From Pseudomonas agarici (GTDB lineage: Bacteria > Pseudomonadota > Gammaproteobacteria > Pseudomonadales > Pseudomonadaceae), in contig NZ_FOAR01000008.1 in the NCBI RefSeq assembly GCF_900109755.1, positions 1-64,000 of the forward strand: 64,000 bases of DNA. The letters run 5' to 3'. The notes under the pieces are model-generated. The model searched no databases. It saw only the letters and a program-made list of their open reading frames with translations, and was not told the origin of the DNA. The position numbers and the translations under genes were made by a program. Shown in pieces: positions 7,860 through 16,707 of this stretch. The first letter of the stretch is position 1, and each line of letters opens with the position of its first letter.

Positions 7860-8356
7860 GCCGCCTGCATAACCTGGACAAGCGGGCGCTGCACCAGCGG
7901 ATCATCAGCACCCTGACGGTCGATCTCGATGTCCTGCAACGGGCGGCGCAAACCGCTTACGAAGCCGCGACCGACAAAGAAAACATCGCCGAAAACAAGT
8001 ACGACACACGGGGTTTGGAAGCCTCGTACCTGGCGACCGGCCAGGCCCGGCGTGTCAAGGAGATCCGCCAGGCCCTCAAGCAGTGCCAAGAGCTGACGCT
8101 GCGCCCCTACGACGAAAAGGCAGGTATCCAGCTTGGCGCCCTGCTGAGCCTCGCGGCCGAGAGCGGCAGTGAGCAACTGTTGTTCCTGGCCCCGGATGCC
8201 GCTGGCCTGAGGATCGACTGGGAGGGGCGCACGATCACCGTGATCAGCCCGCGCTCACCGCTGGGCCAGGCCCTGCTGGGCAAGTTCAACGGTGACGAGG
8301 TATCGATCAGCGTCGGTGCGGTCCTCCAGACCTACACCGTGACCGAAGCCAGCTAA
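7856..8356 (+). CDS. GreA/GreB-like transcription elongation factor family protein
   Basis: 166-residue protein, probably starting at TTG 7856 (overlap TTGA with the preceding stop), giving the N-terminus 'MSRLHNLDKRALHQRI'. Residues ~5-75 form a coiled-coil-like N-terminal arm ('AAQTAYEAATDKENIAENKYDTRGLEASYL'), and residues ~90-160 resemble the GreA/GreB C-terminal FKBP-like domain ('AALLSLAAESGSEQLLFLAPDAAGL' in sense, ending 'SPLGQALLGK'). Gre-type proteins act in the secondary channel of RNA polymerase. The acidic residues at the Gre arm tip appear replaced by a TDKENIAENKYDTR segment, which is seen in other members. Function as a transcript cleavage factor is not shown. Confidence 0.75.
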   Translation: MSRLHNLDKRALHQRIISTLTVDLDVLQRAAQTAYEAATDKENIAENKYDTRGLEASYLATGQARRVKEIRQALKQCQELTLRPYDEKAGIQLGALLSLAAESGSEQLLFLAPDAAGLRIDWEGRTITVISPRSPLGQALLGKFNGDEVSISVGAVLQTYTVTEAS

Positions 8357-8360
8357 CGCC

Positions 8361-8615
8361 TTACTTGGTAGTCGCCATCAACCGGTTGACCTCGCTGCGC
8401 ACCATGCTGGTGTATTCCGGCGGCGACAGGGTGTCGAGTTCCGCGCGTACCCACTCCGCCCACTTACCCTTGCGCTTGGCGCGCTCGCCAAACAGGCGTG
8501 CGGCCTCGCCCTTGGCCTTGCCCAGATTGCTTTGCCAGAGGTCGAACAAGCGGGATTTCTCATCCTCGATGGCGGCACGTTCGACCATGGGCTTATTAGC
8601 CAGATTGAAGCTCAT
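8361..8615 (-). CDS. Conserved hypothetical protein, 84 aa
   Basis: Small, basic, mostly helical soluble protein with a central Lys/Arg-rich stretch ('GERAKRKGKWAEW') and no signal peptide or membrane segment. It is convergent with the Gre-like gene, four bases apart. No family recognised; the real-gene call rests on codon usage and the clean start ATG. Confidence 0.65.
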   Translation of the reverse strand: MSFNLANKPMVERAAIEDEKSRLFDLWQSNLGKAKGEAARLFGERAKRKGKWAEWVRAELDTLSPPEYTSMVRSEVNRLMATTK

Positions 8616-8656
8616 TGAAAAATCCTGCGGTACGAATAGGGCTCTATCTTACACCC

Positions 8657-8693
8657 AGTGGCCTGTGTGGTTAATTCTGTCAGTCAATTTCGG
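8657..8693 (+). repeat. Dispersed intergenic repeat, copy A
   Basis: 37-nt sequence beginning AGTGGCCTGTGTGGT and ending AGTCAATTTCGG, in the gap between the 84-aa gene and the DUF883 gene. Four more close copies lie at 20379-20415 (+), 20432-20469 (-), 21585-21620 (-) and 45126-45162 (+). It does not match the usual Pseudomonas REP hairpins I know. Confidence 0.6.
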
Positions 8694-8788
8694 ATCACCG
8701 AGATGCCCGGCGCGAGAATTTTGCAACTTTCCCCGATCCGACCGACTCCCATCATGCAGAGCATCATTCACTTGCAAGGAATATCGCC

Positions 8789-9109
8789 ATGGCCCGTAAA
8801 TCCGCCACACAAACCGCCGAAGACCAGATCAAGGACCAAGCCTTCAGCGAGTTGCAGGCACTGATCCAGGACTCGGAAAAACTGTTGAAGGACAGCGCAT
8901 CCCTGGTTGGCGAGGAAGGCGAGAGCCTGCGCGCCCAGGTCAGCCAGAAACTCAAGCAGGCCCTGGGCTCGGTGAGTCATGTGCGCGAGAACACCCGGCC
9001 CGTGGTCGAAGCGACCGAAACCTATATCGGCGGCCATCCGTGGCAGACCGTGGCGATTAGCGCCGGCTTCGGTCTGGTGATCGGCCTGCTGCTGGGGCGA
9101 CGCTCTTGA
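8789..9109 (+). CDS. DUF883 family (ElaB/YqjD-like) membrane-anchored protein
   Basis: 106-residue protein with a long amphipathic helical region (residues 10-75) and a C-terminal transmembrane segment with glycines (~85-101, 'TVAISAGFGLVIGLLLG'), ending in Arg-Arg-Ser. This is the arrangement of ElaB/YqjD proteins, which are C-tail anchored in the inner membrane and bind ribosomes in stationary phase. ATG 8789 follows an AAGGAA at proper distance. Typical length for the family. Confidence 0.88.
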   Translation: MARKSATQTAEDQIKDQAFSELQALIQDSEKLLKDSASLVGEEGESLRAQVSQKLKQALGSVSHVRENTRPVVEATETYIGGHPWQTVAISAGFGLVIGLLLGRRS

Positions 9110-9269
9110 TCCGCTGGTGCGGTTTGGCCCTCGCCATCCACGGCGTGCACGCGCCCAGCACTATCTAACACCGCACAGCCTACCCGGCCCCTAACCTCTG
9201 TGTTCTTCACGGGCGCTGTCTCGCTCCGGCGAGACTCGCCCATCGTTTTCACGAATGAAGGCACAGAAC

Positions 9270-12200
9270 ATGTCCGATACCTCTTCCATCTATTATTTGT
9301 CCCAGGCTTTGGAACTGCGTGACACGCCCAGCGAGCTGGAAAAAAAACTGGGCATCGAGACCACTGATCGCAACTGGCTGAGAAATCTGTTTCTTTCCAA
9401 CCAGGAGGCCCGCCAGGCACTCGACCCGTCAATGTCCGTCGACAGGCTCTGGCTGCTGGTGCCAGACATCCCCCCGGTCGACCTGGCCGGAGCCTTTCTG
9501 GTCAGCGGCAATCGCCGTCACCCGGCCTTTCTGTATACCCCCGCTTCAGGCCTGGAGCGATTCGATACACCCGGGCAGGCGGCCGCCCTGTTGCTCAAAC
9601 GTTTGGGCGTTGCCGCGCAACGCGATGAACTGCTGTTCTTCGTCGCACTCAAGATCAAGTCGCTCATCCAGCAGGCCCAATCGCCGCTCTTGTCCTCGGA
9701 CCCCCTACAGGGCGCAGTGCTGGATGATCGTCGCCAGTCGATCGAAAGAAGCCTGGATCACAACCTGGCGAGCCTCAATGACGAGTTGCTCAAGCTACCC
9801 AGCCTCACTCCGCTGCTCGGCCAACTGCTCAGGAACCAATTGGGCACGCAGATGAGCCACGTCAACCTCAATGCCCTTACGGTGATCAATCATGTGCCCT
9901 CTTCACTGCACGAGACGGGCGCGCCACTCCCGCTCAATCCGGTCTCGACCCTGTTGTTGAGTGACGCCCTGCTGGAACACTACAACCGGGGCGGCTGGGT
10001 AGCCGGGCAGTCGAGAGAGTTCATCGCCCCCGGCTATGCGTCCTCGGCCGAGGACAAGCTGATCTGGGAAAATGCCATCGAGCATGCTTCCAATGACTTG
10101 AACAATCACCTGAGCAGCACGCTGCAAGCCTTCTGGAACGACGCCGTCGACAACGGACAGACACGTCGGGAGTTTTTCATCGAGGTACTGGGCACGCGCT
10201 TCAGGGCTGAGTTGCTCAAGCAGGAACTGGACTGGAACGTCATTACCCCGCAGCAATTCGAATGGCTGTGCAGCCTCTACCCACGGGATGACTCGAAGCT
10301 GCATCAAACCGTACTCCATAGCCTGGCCGTCGAAACGAGTCGAGGCGCGACGGTACACCCCAGCGCCTTGGTCATGCGCAACGAGCATGACACCTCGTTC
10401 TTCCTCTACTGCGCCACGCGACTGCGGACATTCGAAAGCGAGGCCTCGCTGCTCGATTGGGCCAAGACACAACTTCACAGCTCGGACCGGGACGATGAGC
10501 TGTGGCACAGCCTGTCGCTGCACGAGCGCGCCACGTTGAAGTCCTCGCAGATCACCCGCATCACGTTGATACCGGGTCCCTCATCAGTCTTCGAGAAGCT
10601 GTTCGATGACATACTCGTCAAGCAACGCGATAACGTCGAGTACGTGCTGGCACGCTATCGCGCGAGCAACGGCGCGTTGGCGCTCGGCGCGGCGTTCGAG
10701 AATGCACTCGATATTCGCGCCTTGATCGATCCGGGCTTGCTCTCACTCGACGACCAGGGCCGATGGAGCCATCGACTGGACCTGGTTGTCCGCGAAGCAC
10801 CGGCGTTTCCCGACCTGCATCAGGGCCTCTCGCCCACACTGGACACCGTGAAATACCAGTTACGAAGCCTCAACGAGCTCAAATCCACCCTTGCCCGTGG
10901 TTTAAAAAAACGCCTGACACTCAGCGCCTTCGTGCAGAACGAACTGTCCTGGGAATTGAACCGAGCCCACCTGCCCCTCGTGTCCTGCGCCAACCTCTAC
11001 ATCAACCGCTATGCGTCCGCGCTTCCCAACCTCGGGGATACACCGTTGACACCTGAAAGTTCGCTGAGCGTCGTGGAGCATTTCCTCGAGCGCCTGGCGA
11101 AGCGTGCGCAGGCACTCGCCCCAGCCACAAACCTCGGCCTGTTCAGCAAGACCGACGAGGGTAGCTGGGCACGCATCGCTAGCCTGGACATCGCCGGGTT
11201 GAATAGGATCATCGAGAAAGTATTGCCAGACTTCCACGGGCACTACCTGCGCCAGCAACGCTCTGTGTATGGCGAGCTGTCCGCTCCCCTGGACGAGGCC
11301 GTGACGTTCGGACTGCGGCGCGAAGCGCAGCTCAAAGCGCTGCAAGGCAGCTTGGGCAAAACCGATCTGGAAGTGCTCAATTGCGTTCTCGACAGCCATC
11401 AAAGAAATCTGCGCAACGGCTTGCGCGGCTTCATTCCAGATGCTTTTGCGCTGACCCTCAAGACTGATGCGACGGCAGTTCCGATCAGGCTGCACAACTG
11501 CTTCCTGCTGACCGAGCGAGGTGGCCTGAGCGCCGAGCACTCCGGGGCCACGTTGCTATGGACGCCGTTTCAGGGCGCGGAAACCTTCCCCTCGTTTCAT
11601 GACGCCAAAGTTGAACTCCATCGGCGTTTGCACAGCCCCGTGGAGCGCCTGGCGCTGCTGGATAATATCGCTCGCAGCGAACGACCCTCGAATTTACCCG
11701 CGCAAAATCAGAACGAGAATCATCGCCCCTACCCGACCGTGGAGTTTGAGCTCATTCAGAGCGGTTTTCGGGGTGACCGTCAACACTCACTGATCGACAA
11801 GGCATTAGGTGATCTGAGCCATGCGCTAGCGTCCCCATACTCGGGAAAAAATCTCCATCGCTACCTGCAGTCCTGTCTGGAGGCCCACTCGACGATAGCC
11901 CCTCTTGAGAGAGCCATCCTGGCCGCGGAAAACGCCGCCCTGCATCTGGCTCTGCCGCCCTGGTTGGCTGGCACCACGGGCCGTCGCCAGTTCGCCCTGG
12001 CGAGCCTGCTCGACCGCTACCGCCAACACGCCGCCACGACAGATGACTATCACCAGGGCCTTCCCGATATCCGCGACAACGCCAGGACCAAGGTCATGAG
12101 CCTGCTCTCGCGGGATTTTCCGACAGCCCGACTCGATCCCGACACCATTAGCATCTCGCTGAGATTGCGTAATGTCACCACCCTGGAGTCACTGACCGAC

Positions 12201-13520
12201 TTCGCCCTGCGACACTTTGACGATATCGACAGCAGTTCGTTGATGATTCGCTCGCTGGAGGGCGTACTGCCTAGTGGACTGACAGTCGATCGCCTGAAGA
12301 CCCTGGTAAAAGAGACCGCTATTGGCAATCACTTCGCCAAAATACTCGATTCGTTCCTGACCGGCGGCAAAGACGCCATGACCCAGCGCCGACCGGCTTT
12401 TGGCAGGCACTTCTACTGGCAGGGACTGATGCACGCCTTCACCCAGGTGATTGGCAATACCCTATCCGCCGTCGCCCACGGTTTTATCAAGCATCTGCTG
12501 GCAATGCCGGATGGTATGGCCAGGGAGCCCTTGAACGGACGCAAGATCGAGCTTCGTCCGCTGGAACTGATCAGTAGTGCGAACGCGGACGCGAGCGTCG
12601 ACCCTGTGGCGGGCTTCTATCTGATCGGACCGAGCCCCGACGAGCCGGGTCCACAAATCCTCTTCATCCCTCAAGGCAGCTCGCCGGTTTTCAAGGAATA
12701 TGCCGATCAGGCTGCCTTTATCCTCGACCTCAATACCTCCAGCGACCTGCAACAACGGGTACTCGAAAGGCTCGCCCACCACAAGCGCGCACATTATGCG
12801 CAGCAGGTGTTCGCGGCGCAGCGGGCTATCGTGGCGATCAGCAACCACCCCTTGCGGGGCAATCTCTTGCATCGACTCTACCAGGACGCCGTCGCGCTCC
12901 CGAAGGGCATGCTCGATCAACAGGGCGTGCAGGACCAACACCTGACCTGGCGCAACGCGCTGTCTTGGCTTGAGAGCGGTCTTTACCAGGGAGAAAGCTA
13001 CCTGCTGGGCAGGTTGCGCTTGCCACTGGTCATCTGGCAAACGCTGCCACAGCTCAAGGATGCCGCGGACAAGCTCTGGCAGGGCCGCTGGAGCGAGGCG
13101 ATCGAAGAGTTCGTCGTCAGCCTGGCGCAACTGGCCGTGGCGCGCAAGGGATGGGGTGGGCCGGACATCGCCAGCCTCACCCCGGCGAACACCGCACAGG
13201 TCGTCGAGTCCCCCTTTCCCGAGTCGCCCTGGCAAGACAGCGGACTGACGCCTGGACAAAAGCGCAAGATCCTGGATCACGAAGCCCATGAGGTTTCGTT
13301 GCAGGATATGACTCTGGATCAGGTCACCGGGCTGTACCGCGATGCGACGACGCAGCGGGTATTCGTCGCTGTCGGTGGAAGAGTGTTCCAGGTACAGCAA
13401 GACCAGCGAGGCTGGCGCATCGTCAAGGACCAGGCCCTGGGGCCATGGCTGAAACAAGACGTGGACAAACGCTGGTCGTTCGACCTGAAAGAACGCTGCA
13501 TCGAAGGACCCTTTCAATGA
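9270..13520 (+). CDS. Large DUF6543 / dermonecrotic-toxin-like domain protein
   Basis: 1416-residue protein. ATG 9270 has a GAAGG 8 nt upstream; the ATG at 9255 has none. The C-terminal half has the features of the large Pseudomonas proteins annotated as DUF6543 or dermonecrotic toxin domain: the 'LPPWL' segment followed by a helical region near residue 900, a 'LRPLELI...VAGFYLIGP...ILFIPQGSSPVFKEY' block near 1090-1150, and a terminal beta-rich repeat ('VFVAVGGRVFQVQ', 'GWRIVKD') near 1355-1395. No N-terminal signal peptide or transmembrane segment is evident, so export would need a dedicated route or lysis. The stop overlaps the start of the next gene (ATGA). Family members are suspected toxins or effectors but most are uncharacterised; a toxic role here is inference. 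Confidence 0.8.
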   Translation: MSDTSSIYYLSQALELRDTPSELEKKLGIETTDRNWLRNLFLSNQEARQALDPSMSVDRLWLLVPDIPPVDLAGAFLVSGNRRHPAFLYTPASGLERFDTPGQAAALLLKRLGVAAQRDELLFFVALKIKSLIQQAQSPLLSSDPLQGAVLDDRRQSIERSLDHNLASLNDELLKLPSLTPLLGQLLRNQLGTQMSHVNLNALTVINHVPSSLHETGAPLPLNPVSTLLLSDALLEHYNRGGWVAGQSREFIAPGYASSAEDKLIWENAIEHASNDLNNHLSSTLQAFWNDAVDNGQTRREFFIEVLGTRFRAELLKQELDWNVITPQQFEWLCSLYPRDDSKLHQTVLHSLAVETSRGATVHPSALVMRNEHDTSFFLYCATRLRTFESEASLLDWAKTQLHSSDRDDELWHSLSLHERATLKSSQITRITLIPGPSSVFEKLFDDILVKQRDNVEYVLARYRASNGALALGAAFENALDIRALIDPGLLSLDDQGRWSHRLDLVVREAPAFPDLHQGLSPTLDTVKYQLRSLNELKSTLARGLKKRLTLSAFVQNELSWELNRAHLPLVSCANLYINRYASALPNLGDTPLTPESSLSVVEHFLERLAKRAQALAPATNLGLFSKTDEGSWARIASLDIAGLNRIIEKVLPDFHGHYLRQQRSVYGELSAPLDEAVTFGLRREAQLKALQGSLGKTDLEVLNCVLDSHQRNLRNGLRGFIPDAFALTLKTDATAVPIRLHNCFLLTERGGLSAEHSGATLLWTPFQGAETFPSFHDAKVELHRRLHSPVERLALLDNIARSERPSNLPAQNQNENHRPYPTVEFELIQSGFRGDRQHSLIDKALGDLSHALASPYSGKNLHRYLQSCLEAHSTIAPLERAILAAENAALHLALPPWLAGTTGRRQFALASLLDRYRQHAATTDDYHQGLPDIRDNARTKVMSLLSRDFPTARLDPDTISISLRLRNVTTLESLTDFALRHFDDIDSSSLMIRSLEGVLPSGLTVDRLKTLVKETAIGNHFAKILDSFLTGGKDAMTQRRPAFGRHFYWQGLMHAFTQVIGNTLSAVAHGFIKHLLAMPDGMAREPLNGRKIELRPLELISSANADASVDPVAGFYLIGPSPDEPGPQILFIPQGSSPVFKEYADQAAFILDLNTSSDLQQRVLERLAHHKRAHYAQQVFAAQRAIVAISNHPLRGNLLHRLYQDAVALPKGMLDQQGVQDQHLTWRNALSWLESGLYQGESYLLGRLRLPLVIWQTLPQLKDAADKLWQGRWSEAIEEFVVSLAQLAVARKGWGGPDIASLTPANTAQVVESPFPESPWQDSGLTPGQKRKILDHEAHEVSLQDMTLDQVTGLYRDATTQRVFVAVGGRVFQVQQDQRGWRIVKDQALGPWLKQDVDKRWSFDLKERCIEGPFQ

Positions 13521-14428
13521 AACTGTTCGACTATTGCTTTAATCCCAACGTCTTCAAGAACGAAATCCGCGTCCAGGCGAGCGGAATGCCTAGTATCCGC
13601 CGGGTCAGCCCCATCAAGGCCCGTCAGATTCGGCGTGGTCACGATCTGGCGCGAAGCTACACCACCGCAACCCTCTTAAACTTGGATCGGCTCTTTTCAG
13701 ACTCGCGCCTTGATAGCAGGCGTCGTCTTTTTGTCGAGCAGTTCTTCGACACCTCTCCGGTGAGTGCCGTCACCCTGGAAAAAATTCGGGTCCTGACGCG
13801 CCAACTGCTCGAAGAACTGCTCGACCCCTCGCTCGACCCCGAAACCTCGCCGCGCTACGTCGTGGGCTCGGCCGTCCACCCGCAGCACGGTATTCAGGCC
13901 TTTATAGTGCTCAATGAGCCGGTCAGGAGAATCTATCTGACCGAGGCTTTCTTCGATCCCGGCTTCAATAAGTATCTGCCGATCCGGCCCAGGACCTTCG
14001 ACATGCTGGGACACAATATGGCGAGCGTCCTGCTGCATGAAATCAGCCATCTCGTGCTCGATACACTCGATCTCGCCTACCTGAATGCGAGCCACCCCTT
14101 CCTGGACCTACTGGAGACCGTCACACCGGGAGGCAAGTATCGCTACCGGGGACTCGAGCAACTCCAGAAAAATGCATTATCGAGCACCACCCCTGCCAAT
14201 GAACTGTTCAGGAGGATCGACGATTACGACCTGAACTGGCACGACTTCGTCGGAAAGCCCTTGCAGCGAATACTGCAAATGACCGGAACCCGGGATCTGG
14301 ACGACGCCCGCCGGGTGTTTTATTCCGATGAGAACAAGCGAGTCGACGTGATCCTGAGCAACGCGGACTCCCTTACCCTACTGATCGCCCACCTGGGCAG
14401 GCCAGCCGAGTTTAATCCCTTGCATTAG
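13517..14428 (+). CDS. Putative zinc metallopeptidase (HEISH motif) coupled to DUF6543 protein
   Basis: 303-residue protein whose ATG overlaps the stop of the 1416-aa gene. Residues ~174-178 read HEISH, an HExxH zinc site in a helix, followed a few residues later by 'DTLDLAY'. That resembles the GTxDxxY segment supplying the third ligand in aspzincin (M35-like) peptidases, with Asp in place of Gly. Upstream, 'RRIYLTEAFFDPGFN' forms the strand usually preceding the active-site helix. From memory, related sequence occurs as the C-terminal part of longer DUF6543 proteins, so here the polypeptide appears split into two coupled genes. The frame reads upstream of 13517 but only inside the previous gene. 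Its last four bases overlap the end of dpkA, convergent. Confidence 0.75.
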   Translation: MKLFDYCFNPNVFKNEIRVQASGMPSIRRVSPIKARQIRRGHDLARSYTTATLLNLDRLFSDSRLDSRRRLFVEQFFDTSPVSAVTLEKIRVLTRQLLEELLDPSLDPETSPRYVVGSAVHPQHGIQAFIVLNEPVRRIYLTEAFFDPGFNKYLPIRPRTFDMLGHNMASVLLHEISHLVLDTLDLAYLNASHPFLDLLETVTPGGKYRYRGLEQLQKNALSSTTPANELFRRIDDYDLNWHDFVGKPLQRILQMTGTRDLDDARRVFYSDENKRVDVILSNADSLTLLIAHLGRPAEFNPLH

Positions 14429-15459
14429 GTCGATTGCGCGGCAAGCGCACGTAGCTGTCGCAGGTCGCTCTCGGCCAGGGCGATACCATCGCGCAGCGAT
14501 TCGGCACGTCGGCGGTGGCGCCGCTCACCCGGCAGGCGTTGCAGGCCGGCGCCGCGCATCTGGTTGACCAGCGTCTGGCTGCGCTCGGCGAAATCGTGCC
14601 CGGCCGACTTTGCGGGATCGATGACAATGATCAACTGCCCGGTCCAGGGGGTCTTGGCGCCGGGGTGCCGCGACCAATCGAACTCGAAGGAGAAATTGCC
14701 ACCGGTGAGGGCCGCTGCCAGCAACTCAACCATCATCGACAGTGCCGAGCCCTTGTGACCGCCAAACGGCAGCAGCGCGCCGCCGTCGAGGATCGCGTTG
14801 GGATCACAGGTCGGTTGACCGTCACGATTCACACCGATGCCGTCTGGCAAACGCTCGCCCTGGCGCGCCGCGATCTGCACATCGCCATGGGCCATGGCGC
14901 TGGTCGCGAGATCGAAGACAATCGGATCGCTGCCGGCCCGTGGCGCGGCGAACGCAATCGGGTTGGTCCCGAACAGCGGCCGCTCGGCGCCATGGGGAAC
15001 CACGCAAGTCATCGAATTGACCATGCTCAACGCCACCAGTCCTTCATAGGCAAATGGCTCGACATCCGGCCAGAGCGCCGCAAAGTGGTGGGAGTTGCGG
15101 ATCGCCAGGACTGCAATACCCGCACTACGGACCTTCTCCAGCAACATGGGGCGGGCTGCGGCCAAAGCCGGCTGGGCAAAACCGTTGACCGCATCGACCC
15201 GCACGAATCCCAACGCTACATCCTCGACCACCGGCACCGCCCGACCATCGACCCAACCACTGGCCAGTGTCGAGACATACCCCGGCATACGAAAGATACC
15301 ATGGCTATGGGCACCATCGCGCTCGGCACTGGCGCAGTTCTCGGCCAGCACCCGCGCCACTTCCAGAGAAGTGCCATGACGCTGGAAAACCTGCTGCAAA
15401 AGCGCAATCAGGTCACCATAGGCAATGTGTTGGGTAGTCGTATCGCGAGGTGCAGACAT
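14425..15459 (-). CDS. dpkA: Delta1-piperideine-2-carboxylate/pyrroline-2-carboxylate reductase
   Basis: 344-residue member of the malate/lactate dehydrogenase-2 (Ldh) family, closely resembling Pseudomonas DpkA, which reduces the cyclic imines formed from D-lysine and D-proline with NADPH, giving L-pipecolate or L-proline. Family motifs seen: 'AERDGAHSHGIFRMPGYV' near 47-64, 'AIRNSHHFAALWPDVEP' near 118-134 with the catalytic His, 'TSAMAHGDVQIAARQG' near 190, and 'LLPFGGHKGSALSMMVELLA' near 229-248 for NADPH binding (quoted in part). The gene stands alone; the lysine/proline catabolic partners are not in the window. Confidence 0.9.
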   Translation of the reverse strand: MSAPRDTTTQHIAYGDLIALLQQVFQRHGTSLEVARVLAENCASAERDGAHSHGIFRMPGYVSTLASGWVDGRAVPVVEDVALGFVRVDAVNGFAQPALAAARPMLLEKVRSAGIAVLAIRNSHHFAALWPDVEPFAYEGLVALSMVNSMTCVVPHGAERPLFGTNPIAFAAPRAGSDPIVFDLATSAMAHGDVQIAARQGERLPDGIGVNRDGQPTCDPNAILDGGALLPFGGHKGSALSMMVELLAAALTGGNFSFEFDWSRHPGAKTPWTGQLIIVIDPAKSAGHDFAERSQTLVNQMRGAGLQRLPGERRHRRRAESLRDGIALAESDLRQLRALAAQST

Positions 15460-15643
15460 CCGAAACTCCGATTCCGCTGAGTGTTATTGGAAGAACAAGA
15501 GAAAGGCACTACCTGGGCAGATGCTGGCACTATCGGGTGACCATCGGGCAACTGTCAAATCTCCGGGAAGGCAAGGAACGGGATGGCCGCCTTCGGCGGT
15601 TCGCGAGCCAGCCCGGCATCTACAAGACTGTGGTGAATGCCTG

Positions 15644-16579
15644 TCAATGCCGGGCATCGAAATGATTCGCCCATTGCCGCTCGGCGAACTGCTCGATGAT
15701 GAAATCGACAAACGCCCGGGTCTTGCCCGGCAACAATTTGTGTTCGGCGTAGTAGATCGAGATATTGCCATCGTCCACATACCAATCCGGCAGCACCCGC
15801 TGTAAGGTTCCGACCCGCAGCCAGGCCAGGGCGAACGGCATGCTCACCAGGGCGATGCCCAAGCTCTGGGCAGCCACGGCACAGGCCGCTTCCGAATCGC
15901 TCATGGTCATGCAAGCGGTGAGGTTCAACGGTTGGTGTTCGCCCTCGCGACCGCTCAGTTGCCAGGTACGCACGCGGCCGGTCTGGGGCGAGCGAATCAG
16001 GATGCCGGTGCAACGGCGCAGATCGTCCGGCGTGACGATCGGCGGCTGTTGCGCCAGATAATCGCCGGATGCCACCAGTACCCGATGGGCCACCGTCAGC
16101 TTGCGCGCCACCACGCCTTGGGGCAGTTCGAAGCCGCCGCCAATCGCCGCATCGAAACCCTGGCCGATCAAGTCCACCTGGCGATTGTCGAAATTCCAGT
16201 CCGGACGGATATCCGGGAAGCGGCGCATGAACTCCCCCAGCAAGGGAACGATATACAGCCGACCGAAGACCGTGCCCATGCTGACCTTGAGCGTGCCCGC
16301 CGGCCGCCCCTTGGCGCTGGCCAGATTGGCCACAGCCTTCTGGATGGTATGCAGGCTGGCGCCGACTTCGCCGAGAAACAACTGGCCGGCCTCGGTCAGG
16401 GTCAGGCTGCGGGTACTACGCTGGAACAAACGCACGCCTAGGCGCGCTTCGAGCTTGGCGACACTCTTGCCGACCACCGCCGGGGTCAGACTCAGGCGTC
16501 GCGCTGCCTCGGCAAAGCTGCCGACTTCAGCGCTACGGACAAAACATTCGATGCTACTGAAAGTTTCCATGATTGCCAT
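15644..16579 (-). CDS. LysR family transcriptional regulator
   Basis: 311-residue LysR regulator. The N-terminal winged helix-turn-helix spans residues ~5-63 ('FVRSAEVGSFAEAARRLSLTPAVVGKSVAKLE'-type segment, given here only for orientation in shortened sense), followed by a linker helix and the periplasmic-binding-like effector domain. It is divergent from an SDR gene with a 128-nt gap, the usual arrangement for a LysR protein controlling its neighbour; the MFS gene downstream of the SDR probably belongs to the same regulon. Met1 at 16579 or Met4 at 16570 are both possible starts. Confidence 0.93.
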   Translation of the reverse strand: MAIMETFSSIECFVRSAEVGSFAEAARRLSLTPAVVGKSVAKLEARLGVRLFQRSTRSLTLTEAGQLFLGEVGASLHTIQKAVANLASAKGRPAGTLKVSMGTVFGRLYIVPLLGEFMRRFPDIRPDWNFDNRQVDLIGQGFDAAIGGGFELPQGVVARKLTVAHRVLVASGDYLAQQPPIVTPDDLRRCTGILIRSPQTGRVRTWQLSGREGEHQPLNLTACMTMSDSEAACAVAAQSLGIALVSMPFALAWLRVGTLQRVLPDWYVDDGNISIYYAEHKLLPGKTRAFVDFIIEQFAERQWANHFDARH

Positions 16580-16707
16580 TCACAACTTTTGGTTTACACA
16601 GACTAGAACAATTACCGTCTACTCAGGAATCAATTCGCAATCGATACTCTGCGCCAACAAGGCTCTTACCTCCTTCCCTCTTGCGGCCTTGAACTTAGGA
16701 GAACGAC

